From the NCBI GenBank assembly GCA_900548405.1, contig UNSJ01000004.1, positions 1-64,000 on the forward strand: 64,000 nt of DNA. Reading direction: 5' to 3'. Below, in pieces: positions 54,401 to 63,947 of the stretch (position 1 is the stretch's first letter; every line of letters begins with the position of its first letter). Under the pieces are notes generated by a model. That model saw only the letters and a program-made list of their open reading frames with translations, had not been told where the DNA came from and did no database searches. Origin of the DNA: Candidatus Gastranaerophilales bacterium. Lineage in GTDB: Bacteria > Cyanobacteriota > Vampirovibrionia > Gastranaerophilales > Gastranaerophilaceae. The translations under genes and the position numbers were made by a program.

Positions 54401-55680
54401 AGGCTCTTATTATATTCGTTTAAAATTTCTACGTTTCTTTTGTATGCATCAGAATCTACTCTGAAGCTGTAAGGAACAACAGTATCATTATGATTGTTAA
54501 TTTCCAAGTGATTATCTGTATTTAATTTATCATAAGCTTTTATTAATTCTTTATCGCTCAAATTATCAGCATTAACAAGTCTGTCATCATATATTTGTAT
54601 ATATGTAGGAGCTTTAGAATCATACTTTTTGTTAGCAGTTATTTTTACTGTACCGTCGCTTTGAGATTCGTAATTGTATTTTGAGTTAACAATTCTGTGA
54701 GTAACATGGTTTGTTTTCTTGCCGAATACGCCCATACGAAGCGGACTGTCTTGTAATCCTGAGATTTTAAACCAGTTAAAGTAAGGTGATCTTTCACCCC
54801 ATTTTAAGATGTGTTGGAAGTGAACACCTTCCAAACCTTCATTAACATAAGCACCATCGGAAACAAGGTTGATACCTTTAGCAAACATTTTCTTTTGAAC
54901 AGAAATGTAATTATTTATATTACCTAAAGTTTGTGCCATTTGGAAGCAGTTTTTGTTCCAGTAGGCATGTGCTGTAAGTGAATCATCAGTGAATAAAGGA
55001 GTTGTGATAACTCTTCTATAATCGTCTAATTTACCTTCATCCAAATCTTTTTCTATACCTGCCAAAGAACCGCCGATTTTGTTAGCAAAGTTTTTTGAAG
55101 ATTTTCTTGCTTTATCAACTTGTTTGTTAGGTACAATATTATTATCTTTGTCATAAACCCAGCTGATATTGTGATTATCAGGGATTATTAATTTCATAGC
55201 ACCGCCTTTTGTAACGGTTGAGGCACCGTAAGGAACGATGTTATATACATCCCAAGGTTTTCCTGTGCTGCCTGATTCATTTATTATCATACCTGCATCA
55301 AGTTTATATACAGGCGGAGCATCGTTGTGACCTTTCGGATATAATTTGTAGTGGTAAGCAAACGCTTCGTCAGGAGCTAAGTGATAATCTTTGGCAAGGT
55401 CAACTCTTGTTGCTTTGCCGCTTTCAAGTTTAATTCCGCGCTCTTTATCACCAGCAATACGCATTTGATCAGCATTTTCGAGGATGCCGTTGCTGATATA
55501 ATTGCCGTCTGCATCTTGTTTTACGGCAAAAAGTTCTACATAGCAATCCCAATTTTCATCATCGTAAACATAATTAAATTCGTATTCAGTATCACCATAT
55601 TTGGATTTTATGGGTTTGTAACCCTCGAAATTAACGTTATTTATGGTGTTTGGTTGATTTAAGTTTAAACTGACTTTCAC
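51475..55680 (-). CDS. Giant GH13-like (alpha-amylase superfamily) protein
   Basis: 1401 residues from a GTG start with AAGGAG 8 bases upstream. The N-terminus (NTINNVNFEGYKPI) has the F-x-G tag. A beta-rich, CBM48-like domain follows (about 30-200). GH13-like landmarks: GINLVSDGAYVNEGLEGVHF (region I zone, about 270), GLDWRIDATKDIGD (nucleophile Asp of the RxDA motif, about 810), DAYIAAEVTDEV (acid/base Glu, about 850) and FAGNHDKCR (NHD motif, about 945). Large insertions separate them. No signal peptide. Probably acts on glycogen or another alpha-glucan in the cytoplasm, perhaps with the MalQ-like enzyme; exact activity unknown. Confidence 0.7.
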   Translation of the reverse strand: MKVSLNLNQPNTINNVNFEGYKPIKSKYGDTEYEFNYVYDDENWDCYVELFAVKQDADGNYISNGILENADQMRIAGDKERGIKLESGKATRVDLAKDYHLAPDEAFAYHYKLYPKGHNDAPPVYKLDAGMIINESGSTGKPWDVYNIVPYGASTVTKGGAMKLIIPDNHNISWVYDKDNNIVPNKQVDKARKSSKNFANKIGGSLAGIEKDLDEGKLDDYRRVITTPLFTDDSLTAHAYWNKNCFQMAQTLGNINNYISVQKKMFAKGINLVSDGAYVNEGLEGVHFQHILKWGERSPYFNWFKISGLQDSPLRMGVFGKKTNHVTHRIVNSKYNYESQSDGTVKITANKKYDSKAPTYIQIYDDRLVNADNLSDKELIKAYDKLNTDNHLEINNHNDTVVPYSFRVDSDAYKRNVEILNEYNKSLPDHKRINYKSGEATRMLSQFEYFGLGGKQESGFETWDANPDIAKLNYVFSHSDTKALKNIADPKKRADAMKLMKRKNMEVQDYAVSSAKYWTNKTNQILNLNAAQHLRNIDGMSSDEIYNLIESQSNGKVFPKDLDVTPAIVKNVLRDRYNLAGADTDESYKDIILKGLMDVPLDSVEVGDDIVSVLSSPLVSKRAVKEDQIGVSRFEMYQTGNQHLRPDTQETYDLADKMYTKEMLSLAKEVLDALNTKLPEDNKLNDENGNATQFGKYVIPLLTAEIAKFAIIKGVNPNTEFSYNKETGEITYPYKDLKNTSLLGMGIIADSPEDEAKSVIKKIQDGISRISGSDKEKLASALWKSIKGTNADSFKLAEMIVDRAEAGLDWRIDATKDIGDIESVRNKTTDFEYTWDKVIDFWSRFTEAVKESHPDAYIAAEVTDEVNIYDKGYGSKSGGRYSNSQEAVKKLLTEAGFTTTVNYSYFSSDITKIFGKLFDYDGQSSTDKGLDHDGTILDKLVGSDNYLNSAPLYSLLYSYTFAGNHDKCRILEGFAMDMDFVHHADLTEKGNPYRERAYRILNGVKYGEFVDPEAVQNYNYNRVSNIALAKSESIASGMGKAKEELGLSQERKDYIYGKMVEALKNLTNNKFKGEIHDAEGFGTKPYDIALDIVLDEMDYLESDESKKLTAKERHDLKEKSFERIVGPAASKALGVIKFLSGLVGNPTLFDGDDLGATGFETTSKNIYLQNRNVVHDEWAESNSKDFKPFIKIHKDYIDYQMALRARPELEALNDGAPFALDAQQARYKKELYNDPKGYHNSENLKGYEEGDANLSTLLRQSPNGAMTITVFNTKGLNHEYDEYYEPAEITMDKIKFHDARGGRAGLQCGIRQGLKFVNANNPKEIYYTRHENGEYFLKRHNPETGHDEPIKFKDTTLVLYHQPSFTGRRKVMYNPQYSFTSNPYQQKPQVVTGSKLALTSK

Positions 55681-55741
55681 GTGAGAAACTCCTTACTACT
55701 TCATTTATAACTCAAGTGAATATTTTTTTTTGACAAAATGA

Positions 55742-57087
<1,346 letters not shown>

Positions 57088-57088
<1 letters not shown>

Positions 57089-57107
57089 GAGCGTAGCCGC
57101 TCCACCC
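57088..57107. repeat. Hairpin repeat (REP-like), copy 3
   Basis: GGAGCGTAGCCGCTCCACCC; first G is the last base of the ahcY stop. Confidence 0.8.
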
Positions 57108-57151
57108 GTGACAGGAAGTTCAAGCACTTCTCAAGTCAATACTAAAGAAAA

Positions 57152-57172
57152 CGGAGCGTAGCCGCTTTTCCT
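57152..57172. repeat. Hairpin repeat (REP-like), copy 4
   Basis: CGGAGCGTAGCCGCTTTTCC, about 64 bp after copy 3; the 3' arm is degenerate. Confidence 0.65.
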
Positions 57173-57188
57173 GTAATATCGGGTTTTA

Positions 57189-58052
57189 TTATAATGTTTG
57201 TACGATTAACTTTAGGGTATTTCGATATCCTAAAGTTTTTCTTTCCTGCCACAAAAATTTAATTGTTTCCGGACGGATTTTAATATTGTTTACAATATTT
57301 ATTTTAGTTGTGTAATCACTGTGTAATTTTTTATTGCCGGTAACAAGCGAGCAGCTGCCTGCGTTGTTTTTGTGTCTTCTGTATCCTGTAAGCGGTGCAT
57401 AAATTATTGCAGAACCTCCGATTAGGTTTGCAAAATTAAATAAGAATTTATCGGGACAAATCTTCCATTTGTCTGTGTTTTTATAATTCTTAATCAGTTC
57501 TAATGATGATTTTCTAAAAATTGCAGAGCTGTTAGGTGACCAGTACCAGCCGCCGAAACGTTTCCTTTTTAAAATTTTATATTCTGGTTTTTCAACTTCA
57601 AAAAGTTTATCTAATGCAGCGCTATGAGGTGATGCGATTGATTTCATAGTGTGTACTTCATCATCCTCTCCTATTTCAATGATTTGGCAGGAAGTGAATG
57701 CAACTGATGTTTCAAGATGCACCCTTATATGAGCTTGTGCATATTCAGGCATGAGAACATCATCGCTGTCAACAAAACTTACAAACTGCCCTTGAGCATG
57801 TTTTAACCCTTTTATCATTGATGCAAGCTGTCCCTGATTTTCTTCATGAATAAGCATTGTTATTTTCAAATCCTGATTTTCGGAAATGAATTGCTCTATA
57901 ATTTGGCGAGAGTTATCTGAAGAACAGTCATCAACCACGATAATCTCAAAATTTTTATAGGTCTGATTTTTTATACTTTCAAGAGTTTTTAAAATATATT
58001 TTTCATAGTTATATGAAGTTACAATAAATGAAACTAAAGGAAGTTTAAGCAT
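57189..58052 (-). CDS. Family 2 glycosyltransferase
   Basis: About 287 residues from the ATG at 58052 (AGGAAA 7 bases before); the frame opens earlier but inside the TerC gene. GT-A fold: VSFIVTSYNYEKYILKTLES (about 6-25), VVDDCSSDNSRQII (about 38-51), SFVDSDDVLMPEYA (DxD at about 91-95). No membrane helix. It adds a sugar to a surface glycan or lipid-linked acceptor, unknown which. It overlaps the TerC gene end by 8 bp, so the two are coupled. Confidence 0.85.
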   Translation of the reverse strand: MLKLPLVSFIVTSYNYEKYILKTLESIKNQTYKNFEIIVVDDCSSDNSRQIIEQFISENQDLKITMLIHEENQGQLASMIKGLKHAQGQFVSFVDSDDVLMPEYAQAHIRVHLETSVAFTSCQIIEIGEDDEVHTMKSIASPHSAALDKLFEVEKPEYKILKRKRFGGWYWSPNSSAIFRKSSLELIKNYKNTDKWKICPDKFLFNFANLIGGSAIIYAPLTGYRRHKNNAGSCSLVTGNKKLHSDYTTKINIVNNIKIRPETIKFLWQERKTLGYRNTLKLIVQTL

Positions 58053-59121
58053 TTTCATTTCCTGTTTTTTCTTCTGCAAGAAGTCTTTCCATTTTTTTGT
58101 TATGCATTATTGAAGAAATTAATGCGCATACAATAAATCCTAAACCTATACCTCCTGTTACAACTTCAGGAATTTCTTTAACTGTTGATATAAGCATTAA
58201 ACAAGCTAAAGCTCCGATTGCCCAGTGTGCTCCGTGTTCAAGATATAAAAACTGTTTTAATGTTTTCTTTTCAACAAGCATTATAGTTAAAGAACGAACA
58301 AACATTGCTCCGATTGCAAGCCCTATTGAAATAATAATAATGTCTTTTGATAATGCAAAAGCTCCTAAAACTCCGTCAAGTGAGAACGAAGCATCAATTA
58401 ATTCAAGATAAATAAAACTGATTAACCCCGTACATCCGACAGAGCCGGCTGCACATTTTGCAAGACGCATTTCTTCGTGTTTTTCAAGGTAATGTGTAAA
58501 TCCGTCAATAACAAGATATGTAATAATACCTGAAATACCCGCAATCATTACATGTACTTTTTGTTCGGCAGGTACAAAATTTTGTGTTGCCAAAAGCATT
58601 AATAATGATATAACAACCTCAATTCCTTTTAAGTGGTCTAAATGTGAAAGCCAGTTTTCAAGCGGTCTCAGCCAGTGCACATCTTTTTCGTGATTAAAGA
58701 AGTAGTTAAGAAACAGCATTACCAGAAACATTCCGCCGAATGTAACAATCGGTGCGTGTGTTTGGTGCAGATAATATGCATATTTGTCAGCATTTGTTAA
58801 AGCTATTTTTGCGACATCAATCATACTTAATTTTGCAAAAATTGAAACAACTAAAATAGGGAATACAAATCTCATACCAAAAACTGCTATAATAATGCCC
58901 CAGGTTAAGAATCTGTGACGCCACTTGTGGCTCATTTTTTCTAACTTCATTGCATTAACTACTGCATTATCAAAAGATAAACTTACTTCAAGAACGCTAA
59001 GAACAAGCGCAATGAAAACACACGCCAATCCTGTCCCTGCATGAACGTGTTCACCCCATAGGTAAGCCCCTATCAAACCTGCTATTGTTACTATATATGA
59101 ACCTAAAAAGTATTCCAGCAT
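58045..59121 (-). CDS. TerC-superfamily (DUF475-like) membrane protein
   Basis: 358 residues with about nine hydrophobic segments. Acidic intramembrane motifs typical of TerC-like proteins: VLEVSLSFDNAVVNAMKLEK (about 43-62) and LELIDASFSLDGVLGAFAL (about 232-250). Members are linked to metal (Mn, tellurite) handling or to metalation of exported proteins. RBS AAGGAGAAGG precedes the start. Substrate not known. Confidence 0.87.
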   Translation of the reverse strand: MLEYFLGSYIVTIAGLIGAYLWGEHVHAGTGLACVFIALVLSVLEVSLSFDNAVVNAMKLEKMSHKWRHRFLTWGIIIAVFGMRFVFPILVVSIFAKLSMIDVAKIALTNADKYAYYLHQTHAPIVTFGGMFLVMLFLNYFFNHEKDVHWLRPLENWLSHLDHLKGIEVVISLLMLLATQNFVPAEQKVHVMIAGISGIITYLVIDGFTHYLEKHEEMRLAKCAAGSVGCTGLISFIYLELIDASFSLDGVLGAFALSKDIIIISIGLAIGAMFVRSLTIMLVEKKTLKQFLYLEHGAHWAIGALACLMLISTVKEIPEVVTGGIGLGFIVCALISSIMHNKKMERLLAEEKTGNENA

Positions 59122-59203
59122 TTCCTTCTCCTTTAATTTTCAAAACAATTATACCCAAAATTTCAAATTAAGCAATCAACCAAAACTTGTATAATAAATA
59201 ATA

Positions 59204-59232
59204 TTGAAAACCGTTTAGAAGTTTGATATAAT
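59204..59232 (+). promoter_or_regulatory. Promoter of the broken prepilin locus
   Basis: TTGAAA (59204-59209), 17 bases, TATAAT (59227-59232). Confidence 0.65.
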
Positions 59233-59278
59233 TAATAGCAAACATAACAACCTAAGATTAAGCAAATGAAAGGAGCAA

Positions 59279-59298
59279 CCAGCGTAGCCGCTGGACCC
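59279..59298. repeat. Hairpin repeat (REP-like), copy 5
   Basis: CCAGCGTAGCCGCTGGACCC in the 5' region of the broken prepilin. It also lies inside a 17-codon frame from ATG 59266 that ends just before the leader's RBS. The stem bases changed together with respect to copy 3 (GG/CC to CC/GG), so pairing is preserved. Confidence 0.7.
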
Positions 59299-59336
59299 GC
59301 TACATTTGGTTATGCATAAAAAGAAAGGAGCAATTT

Positions 59337-59375
59337 ATGAAAAAATTTAGTTATGTCGGGGGGGGGGCACTCTAA
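59337..59375 (+). CDS. Leader ORF of the broken prepilin, with a G10 tract
   Basis: 12 codons (MKKFSYVGGGAL) after AAAGGAGC; near-identical to the leader at 47119. An 11- or 8-base tract opens the frame into the prepilin. Confidence 0.6.
   Translation: MKKFSYVGGGAL
59358..59367 (+). repeat. Homopolymer tract G10 (locus 5)
   Basis: Ten G followed by CACTCTAAAAGCTCC. Confidence 0.9.
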
Positions 59376-59401
59376 AAGCTCCTGCATTTACTCTCGCCGA
59401 A

Positions 59402-59419
59402 GGTGCTACGCACGTAGCC
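59402..59419. repeat. CTACG/CGTAG palindrome in the broken prepilin
   Basis: GGTGCTACGCACGTAGCC between TTTACTCTCGCCGAA (59387) and TTTACTCTCGCAGAA (59447), copies 60 bp apart. Confidence 0.8.
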
Positions 59420-59972
59420 ATGTTGAACAGTCTAAGCAAGTATGCGTTTACTCTCGCAGAAGTGTTGGTCACACTCGGTATTATTGGTGTTGTTGCGGCA
59501 TTAACTATTCCTGCTTTGATTGCAAATTATCGAAATATGGTTTTGGAAAACCAGTTTAAAAATCATACAGTATTTTATCTCAAGCTTTAATTAGTACTAA
59601 AGAAGAACTCGGTGAGAATTTACACCAAAACTATATTCTCGGACAACAAGAAGGTTGGAATGGTTCTGTTGAATTTAGGGAAACTTATTTTAAATACCTG
59701 GCGAAACTTTCACCAATTCAAGACTTAATATACTTGTTGATATTAATGGCAGCAAAAAGCCTAACAGGACAGGTTATGATGTTTTTTTATTTGTTGTTGA
59801 TGCAAAGCAGGACAAGCTTATATCCTGGTCTGATGACAAAAGTTATTGTGATAAAACAGCAAAAACTGCAAGTTATAACGGCAGAGCCTGTACTTATTTT
59901 GCTATGATAAATGAAAATCCTGATGACAAATCTAAAAAATATTTCCAATCTTTAAAATGGTAATCAGGTAAT

Positions 59973-60000
59973 TTGAAAAATATTTTGTTCTTGATATAAT
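59973..60000 (+). promoter_or_regulatory. Promoter of prfA, leaderless layout
   Basis: TTGAAA (59973-59978), 16 bases, TATAAT (59995-60000), then 6 bases to the prfA ATG. Confidence 0.6.
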
Positions 60001-60006
60001 CAGGTT

Positions 60007-61089
60007 ATGAAAGATATGTTAGACAAAATACTTCAAATAGAGAAGAAATATAACGAGCTGGGAGTTACATTATCAGATCCGGCTGTAATACAGGATTACA
60101 ATAAATTTAGGGACCTTTCTAAACAGAGAAAGTCAATGGAAGAAACAGTAGAACTTTATTATGCTTGGAAAAAGGCTGTTGATGCGATTGAAGAAGCTAA
60201 AGAATTGATTCGTTCAGAATCTGATGACGAAATGAAATCGTTCTTAAAAGCTGAGATGGAAGAAAACGAAGCGAAACTTCCCGAATTTGAAGAAAAAATG
60301 AAAGTGCTTTTATTGCCGCGCGATCCGATGGATGACAAAGATATTATGCTTGAAATCAGAGGCGGCGCAGGCGGTGACGAAGCGAACATTTTTGCAGGCG
60401 ACCTTGCAAGAATGTATATGAGATATGCTGATAAGCAGGGCTGGCAGACACAGGTGTTAAGTAAAACAGAATGCGAAGCGGGCGGTGTTTCCGAAATTAT
60501 TATTTCAATGAAAGGCGACAGTATCTATTCTAAATTGAAATACGAATCAGGAGTTCATCGTGTTCAGCGTGTTCCTGCAACAGAATCTCAAGGGCGTGTG
60601 CATACATCAACTGCTACGGTTGCCGTAATGCCTGAGGTTGATGACGTTGAAGTTGAACTCAATATGAACGATGTTGAAATAACAACAGCTCGTTCAGGCG
60701 GTGCTGGCGGTCAAAACGTTAACAAAGTTGAAACTGCGGCGCGTGTTTTCCACAAACCTACCGGAATTATGATTTTCTGTACGGAAGAACGTTCTCAGTT
60801 GCAAAACAAAGAACGTGCATTGCAAATTCTTAAAGCAAAACTTTATGATATGGAAGTTCAAAAGCAAATGCAGGAAATTACTGATTTAAGACGCTCCCAA
60901 GTCGGTACAGGCGACAGAAGCGAACGTATAAGAACTTATAATTTCCCTCAAGGCAGACTTACAGATCACAGAATTAACCATAACCTGAATGTTAATACTG
61001 TAATTGACGGTGATTTGGACGAACTCATCGGATTGCTTATGGAACACGACCAAAAATTAAAATTGGAAAAACTGGCAGAGGTGAATTAG
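60007..61089 (+). CDS. prfA: Peptide chain release factor 1
   Basis: 360 residues. Reads UAA and UAG: the PxT motif is present as PAT in [14 protein letters not shown] (about 190), and GGQ in [13 protein letters not shown] (about 230-242) triggers hydrolysis. Length and order are standard. No Shine-Dalgarno; TATAAT ends 6 bases before the ATG, so the mRNA is probably leaderless. The last base of its TAG stop is the first of the ylxR GTG start. Confidence 0.97.
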   Translation: MKDMLDKILQIEKKYNELGVTLSDPAVIQDYNKFRDLSKQRKSMEETVELYYAWKKAVDAIEEAKELIRSESDDEMKSFLKAEMEENEAKLPEFEEKMKVLLLPRDPMDDKDIMLEIRGGAGGDEANIFAGDLARMYMRYADKQGWQTQVLSKTECEAGGVSEIIISMKGDSIYSKLKYESGVHRVQRVPATESQGRVHTSTATVAVMPEVDDVEVELNMNDVEITTARSGGAGGQNVNKVETAARVFHKPTGIMIFCTEERSQLQNKERALQILKAKLYDMEVQKQMQEITDLRRSQVGTGDRSERIRTYNFPQGRLTDHRINHNLNVNTVIDGDLDELIGLLMEHDQKLKLEKLAEVN

Positions 61090-61334
61090 TGGTTGAACGA
61101 AAATGTGCAGGATGCGGTAAGATTAAAAACAGGGATGAGTTAATAAAAATTACTAAGGAAAACCTGCACGGAAACGTTATTATAAACCACTGTAATAAAA
61201 TATTTGGCAGATCGGTATATCTCTGCTATAATAATGCTTGTATAGAAGCTGCTTTTAAAAAAAACAGAATCTCAAAAGCGTTAAAAGCTTCTGTACCGGA
61301 AGATTTGAAAGGAAAATTAATAAATGAGTTTTGA
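61089..61334 (+). CDS. ylxR: YlxR-family RNA-binding protein (DUF448)
   Basis: 81 residues from a GTG. RKCAGCGKIKNRDELIKI (about 4-21) and FGRSVYLCYNNACIEAAFKK (about 39-58) are the family signature, including the GRxxYLC motif. YlxR proteins bind RNA or nucleoid-associated targets and usually sit between nusA and infB. Here prfA replaces nusA. Overlaps the infB start by 11 bp. Confidence 0.92.
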   Translation: MVERKCAGCGKIKNRDELIKITKENLHGNVIINHCNKIFGRSVYLCYNNACIEAAFKKNRISKALKASVPEDLKGKLINEF

Positions 61335-63942
61335 GACAATAAGAATAAATGAATTAGCTAAGGAACTTGGGCTTACCAGTAAGGAAGTCATAGAGAAATT
61401 TGCACAGCTATCAATAACAGGCAAAACTCATTCAAGTACTGTAACTGTTGATCAGGTGAAAAAGTTGAAAGATTTTATAAATGCCGGCGGAGTGAAAGAG
61501 GTTAAAAAACCTAAAGCTTTTGTTGTTAAAAAAGCTAAAACTGCCGAACCGGAAGTTAAAGAAGAAGTTAAAAAAGAAGAAGTTGAACCAGAGGTTAAAA
61601 AAACAGAAACCCCTAAAGTTGAAGTTGTTAAACCTAAACCTCAGAGCCGTTTGGAAATAGTCAGACGTGCACCTCAAAGATCTGCTGGTGAAGCTAATAC
61701 AACAGAAAGACCTCAAAGAAATAATTCTGAAAGAAGATATCCGCAGCGAGGCGATAGACCGCAAAGAACTGACAGGCCTCAATATGGCGACAGGCAACCT
61801 CGCGGTGAAAGACTTCAATATGGTGATAATACTCAGCGTACTGACAGACCTCAAAATGGTGATAGGCCGCAAAGACCTTTCACGCAAAGACGTGACGGGG
61901 CTCCTGCAAGTAAAAAACCTTTTGAAAAGCCATCTTCAGCTTCAGGTGAAAGAAAACCTATTCAAAGAACTATAATTTCACAGGAAATTTATGATAACAA
62001 AGGTCCTTCAAGAAAACGTACAGGTCCTGAAGTTAAGAAAAAAGGTAAAGATTTTAACTCTAAAAAAGAAGAACAGGAAAGAATTTCTTTAGAAAAAGCT
62101 GCAGCTCAAAAACATAAAAAAAGATCGCATAAAGAAGAAGAAATTCTTGAAGTTAAACAGCTTGTCGTAAATCAAGCAATGACTATCAGTGAATTGGCTG
62201 ATAAAATACAGAAGACACCTGCTGAAATTGTTAAATTTTTAATGTTTCAAGGGATTATGGCAACCGTTAACCAGTTGATTGATGTTGATGTAATTAAAAA
62301 AGTCTGCGCTGAATACGAACTTGAAGTTCTTGATGAAGATTTAGATGCTTTCATGGAAGAAGAACTGGAAAAAGAAGAAAAAGTTAAAAAGCTGACAGAA
62401 GTTGATAAAAAATTGTTGAAAAGACGTGCACCTGTTGTAAGTATTATGGGACACGTTGATCACGGTAAAACAACTTTATTGGACAGCATACGTGCATCAA
62501 AACACAAAATTGTAGCAACCGAAGTCGGCGGAATTACTCAGTCTATCGGTGCGTATACTGTATTTTTGGATGATACTCAGGATAAAAAGATTGTATTTGT
62601 TGACACTCCCGGTCACGAAGCGTTTACCGAAATGAGAGCACGCGGTGCGAAAGCTACTGATATTGCAATTCTGGTAGTTGCAGCTGATGACGGTATTATG
62701 CCTCAGACAATTGAAGCTATTAACCACGCAAAAGCAGCAGAAGTACCTATTATTGTAGCCGTCAACAAAATTGATAAGCCGGGTGCAAACCCTGATAAGA
62801 TATTGCAGCAGTTAACAGAACATGGTCTTGTTCCTGAAGAATGGGGCGGAGATACAATCACTGTTAAAGTATCGGCTTTACAGGGATTAGGTATTGATGA
62901 ACTATTAGAATATATTCTTTTGGTTGCTGATGTACAGGATTTAAAAGCAAATCCGAAAGCTGAAGCTTCAGGTGTTGTAATTGAGGCAAATCTTGATAAA
63001 GGTAAAGGTCCTGTTGCAACATTATTGGTTCAAAACGGTACATTGCGCGTTGGTAACTGCATTGTTGTCGGTACGGCTTGCGGGCGTGTAAGAGCTTTGT
63101 TATCTGATGCAGGTGAAAGAATTCAAAAGGCTGAACCTTCAACTCCTGTTGAAATTCTGGGGTTAACAGAAGTTCCTCAGGCAGGTGACTATTTTGAAGT
63201 TGTTAAAAACGAAAAAGAAATGAAAACAATTGTTCAGGAACGTAAAGAAAAAGAACGTAATAAACGTCTTGATGCAATGCTTCCTGCTCATGTAAGACGT
63301 GAAGCTGTTGCAGGTGAAGATGATGTTCCGCAATTGAACCTTATTATTAAAGCTAATACTAACGGTTCTGCTGAGGCTGTATCTCAAGCAATTGCTCAGG
63401 TTGAATCAAGTGAAATTAAGACAAAAATTATTCACGTAGGTGTAGGTGACATTTCCGAGGCTGATGTAATGCTTGCATCTGCATCAAACGCTTTAATTTT
63501 GGGCTTTACTGTCAAGGAAGATTCAAATGCACTTGTCGCTGCAGAAAAAGAAGGTGTAACAATTAAAAAATACGATATTATTTATCAAATCCTTGAAGAT
63601 ATCGAAAAAACTATGTTATCACTTCTTGAACCTGAAATTAAAGAGGTTGAGCTCGGCAAAGCAGAAGTTCGTCAGGTATTTACAATCGGCAAAACAACAA
63701 GAATTGCAGGCTGCTATGTTACTGAAGGTAAGATTGTAAGAAGCAAAGATGCTGTTCTTCTCCGTGACGGCAAAGAAATATTCAGAGGTGCAATTGACCA
63801 GCTTAAACGTTTCAAAGATGATGTGAAAGAAGTTGCTCAAGGTTTTGAATGCGGTATTTCGTTTGCTAAATTCAATAATATTGAAGTTGGTGATATTATC
63901 GAAGTTTCAACGACAGAGGAGTTGGAAAGAAAGAGTCTGTAA
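61324..63942 (+). CDS. infB: Translation initiation factor IF-2
   Basis: 872 residues. N-terminal IF2_N domain (RINELAKELGLTSKEVIEKF), then a Lys/Glu-rich stretch and an Arg/Gln/Asp/Pro repeat zone (PQRTDRPQYGDRQPRGERL, about 130-190), a second IF2_N-like module, and the G domain: GHVDHGKTTLLDSI (about 378-391), DTPGHEAF, NKIDKPGA. Domains II-IV follow to the C-terminal fMet-tRNA-binding barrel (GFECGISFAKFNNIEVGDII). Delivers initiator tRNA to the 30S subunit. AAAGGAAAA precedes the ATG. Confidence 0.97.
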   Translation: MSFETIRINELAKELGLTSKEVIEKFAQLSITGKTHSSTVTVDQVKKLKDFINAGGVKEVKKPKAFVVKKAKTAEPEVKEEVKKEEVEPEVKKTETPKVEVVKPKPQSRLEIVRRAPQRSAGEANTTERPQRNNSERRYPQRGDRPQRTDRPQYGDRQPRGERLQYGDNTQRTDRPQNGDRPQRPFTQRRDGAPASKKPFEKPSSASGERKPIQRTIISQEIYDNKGPSRKRTGPEVKKKGKDFNSKKEEQERISLEKAAAQKHKKRSHKEEEILEVKQLVVNQAMTISELADKIQKTPAEIVKFLMFQGIMATVNQLIDVDVIKKVCAEYELEVLDEDLDAFMEEELEKEEKVKKLTEVDKKLLKRRAPVVSIMGHVDHGKTTLLDSIRASKHKIVATEVGGITQSIGAYTVFLDDTQDKKIVFVDTPGHEAFTEMRARGAKATDIAILVVAADDGIMPQTIEAINHAKAAEVPIIVAVNKIDKPGANPDKILQQLTEHGLVPEEWGGDTITVKVSALQGLGIDELLEYILLVADVQDLKANPKAEASGVVIEANLDKGKGPVATLLVQNGTLRVGNCIVVGTACGRVRALLSDAGERIQKAEPSTPVEILGLTEVPQAGDYFEVVKNEKEMKTIVQERKEKERNKRLDAMLPAHVRREAVAGEDDVPQLNLIIKANTNGSAEAVSQAIAQVESSEIKTKIIHVGVGDISEADVMLASASNALILGFTVKEDSNALVAAEKEGVTIKKYDIIYQILEDIEKTMLSLLEPEIKEVELGKAEVRQVFTIGKTTRIAGCYVTEGKIVRSKDAVLLRDGKEIFRGAIDQLKRFKDDVKEVAQGFECGISFAKFNNIEVGDIIEVSTTEELERKSL

Positions 63943-63947
63943 GTCTT

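Larger units (their letters stand above)
59337..59963 (+). pseudogene. Prepilin-like protein F, frameshifted and internally deleted
   Basis: The prepilin frame (ATG 59420; FTLAEVLVTLGIIGVVAALT) stops at 59588 after NQFKNHTVFYLKL. One base lost near 59559 (a run of A) would restore SYSILSQALISTKEELGENL in the next frame. A third frame then gives ILVDINGSKKPNRTGYDVF and ends ACTYFAMINENPDDKSKKYF...LKW at 59963. The middle of the protein is shorter than in its relatives, so a deletion is likely as well as the shift. Leader, promoter, G10 tract and 60-bp duplication are all intact. Confidence 0.75.

Noticed and set aside
59353..59559. 68-codon frame starting inside the G10 tract (MSGGGHSKSS...)
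   Set aside because: A shifted reading of the broken prepilin; Cys/Arg-rich nonsense with no ribosome-binding site of its own.
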